A DNA stretch of 64,000 nt from Leishmania martiniquensis (Eukaryota; Euglenozoa; Kinetoplastea; Trypanosomatida; Trypanosomatidae). A program made the position numbers and the translations under genes. Below are positions 11,548-20,514 of the stretch, in pieces. Within the stretch, counting starts at the first letter, position 1; every line of letters begins with the position of its first letter. The stretch spans positions 127,001 through 191,000 of the forward strand of contig NC_090154.1 of the NCBI RefSeq assembly GCF_017916325.1. The letters are read 5' to 3'. The notes beneath the pieces are model-generated. The model worked only from the letters and a program-made list of their open reading frames with translations, was not told the origin of the DNA and did no database searches.

Positions 11548-11613
11548 CTTGAGCATCTTTTTCGTCTCGCTCTTCTATTTCACTCCTCGTTTTCCCATCT
11601 TTGTCGCCGGCGG

Positions 11614-14600
11614 ATGTCAGTTAGCGATCGCCTCACGGACGTGTATCACAGCACCGACTCTTCGACGAAGGCTTTCTCCCTCTCCATCCCCGATGGGCAT
11701 GACATCAAAGGCCAAGAGCATTCGAAGGCGTTAGCGGCGTCCGTCGACGCCTCGCCGCACGTGACAACTGCAGCAGTCACGACACACGGCGACTTGACCC
11801 TCGGTGCAACTGAATCGGACTCCACTCGGCAACCGGTCGCACGTCGCCTGGCCTCCGTTGAGCACGAGGCCTTTGAGGCTGCCCTCGCCACCAACGATGG
11901 CGACAGCGCGCTACTTCAGCCCGTCATAAAGCGCCGCGACATCTCGCTGGCCGACATTTCCCGAATGAGATTGGAAGGCTGCCGCGCGCGGCGGACATCC
12001 CTGGCTGCCACCACGTCCCTACGTGGCAGTATGGCATCGTCGCTGCGGTCGACTTCGGCTTCGCCCATGCTCTCGCTGACCGCCCGTTTGCGTGACCAAG
12101 CGGGGATCTTCGGTGAAATGAACGTGGGTCCCACACCGGCAGCGCAGCACGCACCTGCTTGGTCGTCTCTTATTGGGCTTGGCCGATCAATCCACCGCCG
12201 CTCTAGCATGTCATCAGCTCGCACGAACGCACTGGAAACATCGTTTGCCATCCTTCAGCACATGGCGCAGGACACGGCGGCTCGTCTAGAAGCTGCCTGC
12301 ACCGCTCGGTCTCTGGCTGGAACCCCATCCACCGCCACGTCAGCCTGCGGATCCGTCGCGCTAACCTCGTTGCAGCCGGCACATCAGAATCCAGTGCACA
12401 CGAACGCCAGCGCCATCGGCAGGGAGGCGGAATGCGTTAACCCAGACTCTGGGAGGGACAGCTGTAGTCACAGCGGCCAGCACACACCGTTGCTCCAGGC
12501 AGTCCCGACGCAGCAGTTTAACAGCACTTCGCCGTTTTCCTCGTCGCTGAATTCGCTTTCAGAATCGGAGCTGCGCGTCGGACAGCTGCGCGCGGGCGGC
12601 TTGCCACGCCTGCGTGCGCGTGCGTTAGCAGCGCACGCTGCCAGCGCTGCGGCCGTAGCGAAAGCAGTGTCGGCCTCACGGCAAAGTTCACCACTGCCCT
12701 GCCTGGATGGTACTCAGTTGGCTGCGCGGCAGCTGTCGAATGCCCCAGCGCATCATCTCACGAAGCAGCGGCCAGGGGCCAATACAACACTACTCGAGCT
12801 CCTTCCGACGCCGGTCGCCACTACCACAGAGGCTGCAAGACCCGCTTCATTGTGCCATGCGCGTGACGTGAGCGCCTGCAATCATGACTTCCAGCAGATT
12901 ATACCCCTCGAAGTAAAGGAGGCGCTCCAGCGCAACATGCGCCCCATTTGCGAGGGCGACGATGAGGAGAATGCCGCTCTCGACGACGGGCTGAAGGTGC
13001 AACTGCCACCGCCGCTGACATGCTTCGCGAAGGTGGCACAGGCCACGAGCGAGGATCGCCGCGGTTCAGACTCCCCGCCTAGTGGCGCATATCCCCGTGG
13101 GGTCACCGGCAGCGGCGGAAGTGGCGGTGCTGGCGCCGGCGCGACGCCCGGTGATGCGCCATTCAGCAGCCCTATGAGCTCCCTTCGCCCACAGAGCGTA
13201 CTCAGTACGTCGCCGAACGTATTGGCGCGATCGGCAGCCGCATCCTCAATGGGCGCCTGGCACGCAGACAGCGCATGTGGTGGGAAGTCGATGCAGCGAC
13301 TTGGCAGTGGCACGGCGGAGACTATGGCCGCCGGCCTCAGTATCAGCGGCACGGGAGTGCCCTTTCAGACATGGAAGTTCCCAAGCTTGGGCAAGCCGAA
13401 CTCCGCGTTATCGTTTCGCAGGATGTCTCTCGGCGAGGACGGGAACGCGGAGGAGGCGTTGCCGGGAGGCGCGAAGGGAGGTGCTCGTCCGGCGCCGCCG
13501 ACAGCGTCGCCGATCTCCGATCACGGCAGCCATGCGACTCGCGGGGCCCTCACATTGGGATCTCGGCCGCAGCAAGGCAGCGAAGGGCCTCCCTTTGCCG
13601 ACAACAGGCTCCTGGTCGCCCACAAGCGCACCACCCTCAAGCCGACGACAACGCTACCTTCTTCCGTGACTGTCAGCGCACTGTCTGTCACGGGCAACGC
13701 AGACCCGTGCGTGACGTCACTGTTGTCTGGTGAAAGCCACGCGTGTCAAACGGCTTCATGCGCCCATGCTCGCTCGGCGCAGTTCAGCGGCGGTGCAGGT
13801 GGGTGCGTACCTCAGCTTCCTCCTGCGGCGGAGCGGTCATTCTGCACGGCTAATAGCTTTAGCGACGCCGCTGACGGCGATAAATCCCGAAAAGTGAAGA
13901 TGCTCTGCGCTGTATATGAGCGGTTGCGGTGCGCACGGCCTCCCGCCAGCGGCTTCGCTGCGGGTGCCCCAAAGAGTCTGCAGGCATGGAGCCTGCCAAC
14001 TCGTGCCGGCGCGGCGCTGTCACCGGGTCCCGCCTCATCGCTGGCGCAGGCTACCCCGCACACATCGCTTCTTGGGACTGCTACTCCTTTAGGGAAAGGT
14101 GCTGGCTTCGAGGCAACGAATCAGGGCGGCTTCACCGCATCGATGTCCTACTCAGGGGCTCTCGGTCGCTCGGCGGGTTACTACAGCTTCGGTAAGCGGA
14201 TCAGTCTCAGTCACCCGAACAGGCAGACGCTGCCGCACCAGTTCCTTGGTAGCGCATCAAACCTACATGCAATGCCGTCACCGCGTAAGACTCTGCTAGA
14301 CAGCTCCGCGTTGACAGAATCGGTTGCTGTTCTGAACGGTGATGTCAGTGACTCCACCATTCCTTCCTCGTACACTGCGCGCCCGCAGCGGCGCAGTTTA
14401 GACTTGTGGCTGCTGCGGCGCATCGAGTCCCGCCCGCTGCTGCAAACGACAATGTTCTTGCAAAGCAACCTGCGCTCCATCTGTGAGACTCTGACGCGGC
14501 GCACGCGGGCCGAGAGAGAGGAAGACCCTGGGCTTGCGTTGCAGTACACCGCCATCTGCCCATCAGCGCCAACGGCGGCCTCAGCGAGCGTGACTGCCTC

Positions 14601-17325
14601 GGTGGCACCCGTAGAAGTCGAGTACTTGTGCCGGTACACCTTCCCCACCGAACTGCAGAGCGCCGCTGGAGCTCCGTCGGCGGCGAGCGTGGCTGACATC
14701 GAAGCGCGGGAGGATGCGTCGGGGGCGAGCCAGATCCCAATAAACGGCCCCGCGGCGCTTGCCGAAGCAGCTTCGCCGACGAGTTCCGTCTACGCTGCCA
14801 CTTCAAAGGAGCCGAACATCAGTGGCAGCGGCAGCAACAACGGCACTCATGACTCCGCTGTGGGCACGGCGCTGGAGCCCCCTCTTTTGTTCTCGGCAGG
14901 TAAGCTGACCAACGCATCGAATCTCTTCATGAACTCTATCGAAGACGTGCAGGAGAAGAAGGAGAGCCAGCCCCGAAAACAGGCGGAGGCGTACATGGAT
15001 CACACCGCTGATGAGCCTGTTGCCGCTGCGATGGAAAGGTTCGCAGCTGCGAACAGCGACTCTCCTACTGCTGCCAACGTGCCTGTTGCACCTGAGAGTT
15101 ACGGAAGCCCACCGCATCCGTACCGCCGCGTCCTCACGAAGGATGCGCGCCTGGTGCGCCACGTTCACGGTGTCGATGGGGTAGAGCGGGAGGTGGACAA
15201 CGACGCGATGGACTTGGTTGTGTATGTCGGCATGCACCTCATGGGCTGGCTGGAAGTGGTGGGCTTGTTGGGTTGTGGCAGCTTTGGCCAAGTATTCCTG
15301 TGCAAGGACTTGCGCATCTGCGACGGCCACTTTGTTCACCCAAGCGAAACTGAGGGTGACGACTACGAGTACTGGAACTGCTCCCACGCCTTCCTGCCGT
15401 TCAGCAGCGTCGACGCCGTGCCAACGCATCAACCACTTGTCGCCGTCAAAGTGGTCAAGAGCGTGCCGCTACTGGAGCAGCAGTCGGTTCTAGAGGCGGA
15501 GATGCTGGTGTTGATTGGTGCGCAGACTGCACCCCTGACGGCGCGCGCAGCGGAAGAAAGTGGTGAATCGATCACGCCAGCAGGTGCGGCTACCACAGCT
15601 CATCACACTGGCGCCAGCGCACCACCGCCAGAGGACCCGCGCTGTGCCAACATCGCGAAGGTGCTCGCCGACGGCATCTGCTACGGTCATCACTGCATTG
15701 TGATGGAGAGGTACGGCGCGAACCTCTACGAGTACATCGCCGCGAATGACCACCGAGGGCTTCCCATGCATCAAATCCGCTCTATCGGTGCGCAGCTCTT
15801 CTCCGCTCTCACGCTCGTGCACGAGGAGTGCCACATCATTCACGCTGACGTCAAGCCAGAGAATGTGCTGCTGACGCTAGACTTCTGTAAAGGCACGCTG
15901 CGTGGGAAGGACGAGCCGGTGCCCGTGATTCATGATGCCGCAGCTTCCACGACTCTCGAAGGGACCGCGCACGAAGGCAACAGCGGCGCCACCTCAGTCG
16001 CAGTCAAGACCCCGCGTAGCCTTCCAGAGCTAAAGGCGTCTTCGAGGGCGGCGCATGGCTCCGCGCACCCCGAGTCTCCGAGTACCGAGCCGCCGTGGCA
16101 CCAGCTGCGCACCGAGTCCACGGCGCTGCTGACCTCATCGTCCACACTGCCGGCAGAGCGCACAAGCACTTTGCAAGTCGGCCCTGGTGCGGTCGTGCGG
16201 CAGCGACCTGGCCTCCATGGGAAGCACCGAGCCTCAAATCCCCTGCAGGAGGCCTCCACCCTCGCCTCCTCCTCAACGAGGGCGTTCGTGGCATACAAGC
16301 GTCACAGCTTTGACCACTACCGCCCCAGCCCGGCGAGCCACGCCAGCATGGTGGAGCAGACGGACCTGCCGGCGCCTGAGCCGCGTCGCTCACAGATGCT
16401 GAATCAGTCGCTCTGTATGCTCTCCAGCACCGCGAACGGCATGACGTTGCCGAGCCCCAGCCGTGGCGACGCCGACAGCGGGGATGATCTCACGATGCAA
16501 GTAGATACGACGCCGGTAGAGAAAGCGCTACCGGTGCCATACGCACCGGCCATTTCGAACTTGCGTGTTCGGCTCATCGATTTCAGCTCGAGCTGCTACG
16601 AGGGCGGCCCATTTTACCAATACATCCAGTCCCGTTACTATCGCGCACCGGAGGTCATTGTGGGCGTGCCGTACAGCTCTGGAATAGACGTGTGGTCGAC
16701 TGGCTGCATGCTGGCGGAGCTGTTGCTGGGCATGCCGTTGCTTCCCGGCGGCAATGATCACCACCAGCTCTCGCTCATCGAGGGAATGCTAGGGCCGCTG
16801 CCCGACTACATGATAGAGAACGGTGACAACGCCGAGTTGTTTTACACCGCAGCAGCGACGGTGGCCGAAGACAGTACTGATGCAGGGCGACCTCGCCTGT
16901 CACCAGCTGCGACTACCGATGCCGCTTCGTCCGCAGCGCCGCAGCGGCCTCGGCGGTTCGCGTTGCGATCGCGCGAGGACTACCTGGAGATCACAGGCGG
17001 CGAGCCGGTACCGTACCGCCGCTACTTTACTTACCAGACCCTGCAGGAGCTGGTGAGGCACTGCCCCTTGACCCTCGAGGAACGCCGCATGAGCTACGGG
17101 CTCCAGCCGTACGTCGTCGCCAACGAATCTGCTTCAATCCCCCCTGATGTGACGCCTTCTCAGTCGGTGCGATCCGACATGATGAAGCAGCGCTTCTTGC
17201 TCTTCGATTTGTTGCGACGCCTGCTTCAAATGGACCCAAAACTGCGCCCCACCGCGGCGGAGGCACTGACGCACCCCTTCTTCACCTCTTCCCCACCATA
17301 CCTCAAAACCTTCTCACTCAAGTGA
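11614..17325 (+). CDS. Large DYRK-family (CMGC) protein kinase
   Basis: Predicted 1903 residues from the first in-frame ATG. Residues 1 to about 1190 are Ser/Ala/Thr-rich and probably disordered. The kinase domain begins at the glycine loop GCGSFGQV (about 1220). The VAVK lysine is K1279, and the catalytic loop reads H-A-D-V-K-P-E-N (D1412). The metal-binding motif is D-F-S (D1656), followed by the Y-x-Y pair (Y1668/Y1670) and SRYYRAPE. HxD without Arg, the Y-x-Y signature and S-R-x-Y-R-A-P-E place it in the DYRK/Yak/HIPK group, where the second Tyr is normally autophosphorylated. About 230 residues of low-complexity sequence separate the catalytic loop from D-F-S, where relatives have about 20. 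Smaller inserts follow helix C and lie in the C-lobe. The core catalytic residues remain, so it may be active. Its 3'UTR carries a SIDER2 element. Confidence 0.88.
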   Translation: MSVSDRLTDVYHSTDSSTKAFSLSIPDGHDIKGQEHSKALAASVDASPHVTTAAVTTHGDLTLGATESDSTRQPVARRLASVEHEAFEAALATNDGDSALLQPVIKRRDISLADISRMRLEGCRARRTSLAATTSLRGSMASSLRSTSASPMLSLTARLRDQAGIFGEMNVGPTPAAQHAPAWSSLIGLGRSIHRRSSMSSARTNALETSFAILQHMAQDTAARLEAACTARSLAGTPSTATSACGSVALTSLQPAHQNPVHTNASAIGREAECVNPDSGRDSCSHSGQHTPLLQAVPTQQFNSTSPFSSSLNSLSESELRVGQLRAGGLPRLRARALAAHAASAAAVAKAVSASRQSSPLPCLDGTQLAARQLSNAPAHHLTKQRPGANTTLLELLPTPVATTTEAARPASLCHARDVSACNHDFQQIIPLEVKEALQRNMRPICEGDDEENAALDDGLKVQLPPPLTCFAKVAQATSEDRRGSDSPPSGAYPRGVTGSGGSGGAGAGATPGDAPFSSPMSSLRPQSVLSTSPNVLARSAAASSMGAWHADSACGGKSMQRLGSGTAETMAAGLSISGTGVPFQTWKFPSLGKPNSALSFRRMSLGEDGNAEEALPGGAKGGARPAPPTASPISDHGSHATRGALTLGSRPQQGSEGPPFADNRLLVAHKRTTLKPTTTLPSSVTVSALSVTGNADPCVTSLLSGESHACQTASCAHARSAQFSGGAGGCVPQLPPAAERSFCTANSFSDAADGDKSRKVKMLCAVYERLRCARPPASGFAAGAPKSLQAWSLPTRAGAALSPGPASSLAQATPHTSLLGTATPLGKGAGFEATNQGGFTASMSYSGALGRSAGYYSFGKRISLSHPNRQTLPHQFLGSASNLHAMPSPRKTLLDSSALTESVAVLNGDVSDSTIPSSYTARPQRRSLDLWLLRRIESRPLLQTTMFLQSNLRSICETLTRRTRAEREEDPGLALQYTAICPSAPTAASASVTASVAPVEVEYLCRYTFPTELQSAAGAPSAASVADIEAREDASGASQIPINGPAALAEAASPTSSVYAATSKEPNISGSGSNNGTHDSAVGTALEPPLLFSAGKLTNASNLFMNSIEDVQEKKESQPRKQAEAYMDHTADEPVAAAMERFAAANSDSPTAANVPVAPESYGSPPHPYRRVLTKDARLVRHVHGVDGVEREVDNDAMDLVVYVGMHLMGWLEVVGLLGCGSFGQVFLCKDLRICDGHFVHPSETEGDDYEYWNCSHAFLPFSSVDAVPTHQPLVAVKVVKSVPLLEQQSVLEAEMLVLIGAQTAPLTARAAEESGESITPAGAATTAHHTGASAPPPEDPRCANIAKVLADGICYGHHCIVMERYGANLYEYIAANDHRGLPMHQIRSIGAQLFSALTLVHEECHIIHADVKPENVLLTLDFCKGTLRGKDEPVPVIHDAAASTTLEGTAHEGNSGATSVAVKTPRSLPELKASSRAAHGSAHPESPSTEPPWHQLRTESTALLTSSSTLPAERTSTLQVGPGAVVRQRPGLHGKHRASNPLQEASTLASSSTRAFVAYKRHSFDHYRPSPASHASMVEQTDLPAPEPRRSQMLNQSLCMLSSTANGMTLPSPSRGDADSGDDLTMQVDTTPVEKALPVPYAPAISNLRVRLIDFSSSCYEGGPFYQYIQSRYYRAPEVIVGVPYSSGIDVWSTGCMLAELLLGMPLLPGGNDHHQLSLIEGMLGPLPDYMIENGDNAELFYTAAATVAEDSTDAGRPRLSPAATTDAASSAAPQRPRRFALRSREDYLEITGGEPVPYRRYFTYQTLQELVRHCPLTLEERRMSYGLQPYVVANESASIPPDVTPSQSVRSDMMKQRFLLFDLLRRLLQMDPKLRPTAAEALTHPFFTSSPPYLKTFSLK

Positions 17326-17485
17326 GACGCCTGACGGACAACAAGGCCGTTGCATGTTCTCGAGCCCGTGGGCGAGCGTGTAGCGGCTTGTGCTCATGCT
17401 GGTGCTGTCGGTGCAAGGGAAATTTCAGCGCGTTCTATGAGCGTCGGACATTCGCTCAGCATGCGGGGCGGCCAGGCAGTCTCCC

Positions 17486-17787
17486 CACTCTATCCCCCCT
17501 GCCTCTCCATGCGAACGCCGCCTCACCTCCTGTAGTGGTACAGGGCCATGCGCATCCGACCCAGGGGCGGCCAGGGCGATTGGTCGCTGCGGGTGTCGGT
17601 GGTCAGGTCGTGGCTAGCGCTGCGTCGAAGCGGCCTGCGACAGCCAATGTGCTTGCGCCATGCATGTGGTGGGCGCCCGTATCTCGCCCGGCCCTCGCGC
17701 TGCCCGCTGGTGTGACGAAGACCAGTGCCTCACGTGCGTGCTCTGGGGTGTCACAGAATGAGCAAGAGAGGTCGAACACGCGTGGAA
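17486..17787 (+). mobile_element. SIDER2 retroposon (longer copy), in kinase 3'UTR
   Basis: This block matches another copy at 59718-59945 over nearly its whole length. Shared runs include TCCATGCGAA, CTCACCTCCTGTAGTGGTAC, CCCAGGGGCGGCC, CTTGCGCCATGCATGTG and CGCTGCCCGCTGGTGTG. I recognise these as typical of SIDER2, the short degenerate retroposons scattered through Leishmania 3'UTRs. The matching part starts about 160 bases after the kinase stop, and the element may extend further upstream, since only the two-copy overlap can be delimited here. SIDER2 elements are known to promote mRNA decay in Leishmania, so this one probably affects kinase expression. Confidence 0.75.
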
Positions 17788-18497
17788 CGGAGGAGAGAAC
17801 ATCTGCTCTCTTCTTTCTGTCGGCGGGATGTGTGACAAACTCATTGAGACATCTTTTTTTTTTGTGTGTGTGTCCAGCTTCCTCCACTTCTCATGTGCGT
17901 TCGAATGAGTGGCGCTTGCCGCTCCTCTTCGCGCTTTTTCTTTTTTTCACGTTTGCTCCCCTTTCACATTTTTATGGCCTCACACGGCTTTCTCACGTGG
18001 GCTGTCCGTCGCTTTTGTGCGAGCGCCTCCTGTACCTGCGTCTCTGTCTGTGGGTCTTCGTGTGTGTGCGCGCGCCAGGGTGATGTTCTTCGTCGCCCCC
18101 GGTGCGCGAGCTCATGTGGTTGGCTTACGTGCGTATATGTGTATGTATATTTGTCTCTGGGAGCGGCCGCCATCAGTTGTACGCGGTGCTCTTCTTCTCA
18201 CTTCGTAGGTTTGAATGCCGTCGCCCTCCTCCCCCTCCCCCTTCTGTTTACACACACGCACACACAGAGACACATCTGCTGCGCCCCTGACCCTCCGTTT
18301 TTTCTCGTTTTTTTTTTTACAATCGTCTCTCGTGTGTGACATTTTCTTCTCTAAGTGTGCCGCCGGCCACTCCCATTAGCAGAGCGGCAGCAGCGGAAAC
18401 GGCGGCGCGAGCCATTCGTGGCAGCACTCGCTGCCTTTTGCCCACCTTTTTTCCCTCATTTTCCCGTACGCGCGCGCGCATCTCTCAGCCCTTTGCA

Positions 18498-18535
18498 GGG
18501 GAGGGGGAGGGGGGGCGCGAAATTGTAAAAGGGGG
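18498..18535 (+). other. G-run cluster with G-quadruplex potential
   Basis: G runs of 4, 5, 7 and 5 bases lie at 18498-18501, 18503-18507, 18509-18515 and 18531-18535. The first three are separated by single A residues. They could form a quadruplex in the transcript or in DNA; this is inference from sequence only. Confidence 0.45.
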
Positions 18536-20276
18536 CGATGAGGGAAGAGGGGAGTGGAGGAAGAGAGGCGAAAGTGTCGCTCCATGCGCAGAGAGGGGCA
18601 GAAAAAAAAGGCCGTGAAGAGAAATCAACACAACGTTCAGTCACGCACACACGTGCGCACGCCAACCGCCCTCCCGTCCCCTCTCCCTTCTCCTCCCTCC
18701 TCACACCACATACGGCGCATTCATAAAATGCTGTGAGAAAGAATAAGCCAAGTGAGCCAATGCACACAAGCAGCGTTTAGCCCCCCATTATGTGCCGTTG
18801 TTGGGCAGCCGTTTCACCACGTGCAAGCGTAAAATTCGGCGACGTATACATGCCCTTTTTAGTGACGCTTCATATGATAAGGTACACAGTGAATCATGCA
18901 GCCTCTACAGCGCTCAGGTTGCCGCGCAACTCCTCGCAATCCTTGTCTGGGAGCCGGTCATAGACCATCCTCTCGCTCCTCCTCGAGTACGTTATGACGA
19001 GTGGCGTGATGTGGAGCGGTCGTCTCACCATAACAACAAAAATTAAAGATTGTTCCTGCGTACGGCTCTGCGCACCCCGTCGCACCACCACCACTTTCCC
19101 TGATTTCCTCTCCTCTACTTGGCCTCACTCCGTTTTTTTGTTTTTGGTTCCAAGCGGCAACGGTGCGCTGTTGCACGAACTCTTCAACCAGCAAACGCAC
19201 AGCGCCGTCCTCATCGAGCTCTGCAGTCGAACACCCCCACCCCTCTTCGGCTTTACGTTGTCCGCCATTGCGCTCTTCGGTGCATTACGCGGAAAGCGGA
19301 AGGCGTAGTTTCTCGGTGGTGTCAGAGGAGAGGTGAAAGCGGCGCAAGGGGGAACGCGCGCAGTCTACTTGGCGAGGGAAAACGGCTCCGTGGTGTCCCC
19401 TTCGTTCTGCCTCTCCACACTTTCCGTGAAAGCTCTCGTCGATTGGTCGATGAGCCGAAGCCAAGGGCGCTCCTGATCTTGTTGCTTTGTGTCTGCCCTT
19501 GCCCCGGCTGAGGTGCGCCTGCCGCTCCTCTCTCCTTTCTTGCGAAGCTGGCCGCACGCCGCCAACTCCCCCCTCCGCGTTTCCGACGAAGGCGAGTCCG
19601 CGCAGCCCTTCGCTTGCCACGTGCCGACAAGATGATTTCTGCCGGGGTGGGGGTGGGCTGGGAACTCGAAGAGGAACCCCGCAACGTGAAGGGATCGCAT
19701 AAGCGTTGCGGAGAGTTTTTCCTCTCAATAAGGCCAGCTCCATGGAAGAGACAGGTGCCGATAGCATAGCCTCTTTGTGTTGAGCTGCTGCACGGGCACC
19801 CGCGGGGCCGCCGCGGCTCTCTACTTGCCAACGTCAGAATTGTATACCCTACACCACACACCACCACACACACACAAACGCATACACAAGACGACTCACG
19901 GATGACTTCGTCGTTCCCTCCCCCTCTTCTCTTGCACTCCTCTCCCCCCTCTCCATCTCCCCCGCAGTGCCTTCACAGCGCGCCACTGCTGTCTGCCGCC
20001 TCTCTCTCTCTGCCTCCGTGTCGGTGAGCGCATTTCTCCTCGAGTCTTTTTTTTTTCGTCCTACCGCCGCTCATAGCGTCTGTCTCGCTGCTACTGCTGC
20101 TGCGACTTTTCCTTCCGCTTCACTCGCTTTGGTGACTTGGTGCACGCCATCTGCGCGGGTGGGCTCGACGGTGCCCCCTGGAAGGATAAGTTCGGGTGTG
20201 CTGCTCTGCACCTTTTATCTCTTTTTTTTTCTCACCACTGTTGACTTGGATGTAAACAATCAATCAAACATTTGGC

Positions 20277-20338
20277 GCTGCTGCTGCTGCTGCGACCGTC
20301 ACTGCTGATGCTGCTGCTGCTGCTGCTGCGACCGTCAC
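20277..20338. repeat. Imperfect duplicated (CTG)n repeat
   Basis: Two (CTG) runs, each ending in GCGACCGTCAC, stand in tandem, so the repeat and its flank were duplicated together. It lies just upstream of the predicted splice acceptor of the next gene. Confidence 0.75.
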
Positions 20339-20360
20339 ACGTACTGCTCTTATGCATACG

Positions 20361-20429
20361 ACCTCTCTCTTTTTGGTCCTTCTTTTGCCTCTGCGCCTGT
20401 ACCCGGGGCACACACACACACACATGCAG
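20361..20429 (+). promoter_or_regulatory. Predicted spliced-leader acceptor for the 1151-residue protein gene
   Basis: A C/T tract (20361-20400) and a short (CA)n run are followed by ATGCAG, with AG at 20428-20429. This gives an 85-base 5'UTR before the ATG at 20515. Confidence 0.45.
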
Positions 20430-20514
20430 CACGCCCACGTTGCTGCATAGCAGCAACGGAGGACATTCTTTTTTGACGTTGGGCGGCGCCGCCTCTCACC
20501 AGAGAAGATAAAAA

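Larger units (their letters stand above)
9087..11613. other. Long intergenic spacer before the DYRK-like kinase
   Basis: 2.5 kb with no supported gene. It contains (TG)n at 9702-9720, a TA-rich block at 10573-10627, a CAA/CAG run at 10837-10857, a C16 homopolymer at 11239-11254 and (TA)n at 11530-11547. Pyrimidine tracts are common. The frames seen are low-complexity. Confidence 0.5.
17326..20514. other. Long spacer downstream of the kinase, with SIDER2
   Basis: 3.2 kb without a supported gene. It holds a SIDER2 block at 17486-17787, T-rich and TG-rich sequence to 18350, a G-run cluster at 18498-18535, and a block of more even composition at about 18725-19060 ending in an A-rich stretch. The stretch at 19310-19700 is mixed and unrecognised. 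Pyrimidine tracts and a (CTG)n repeat precede the next gene. Confidence 0.5.

Noticed and set aside
20277..20338. Short repeats considered as a CRISPR-like array
   Set aside because: The units are triplet repeats without spacers, and the genome is eukaryotic.
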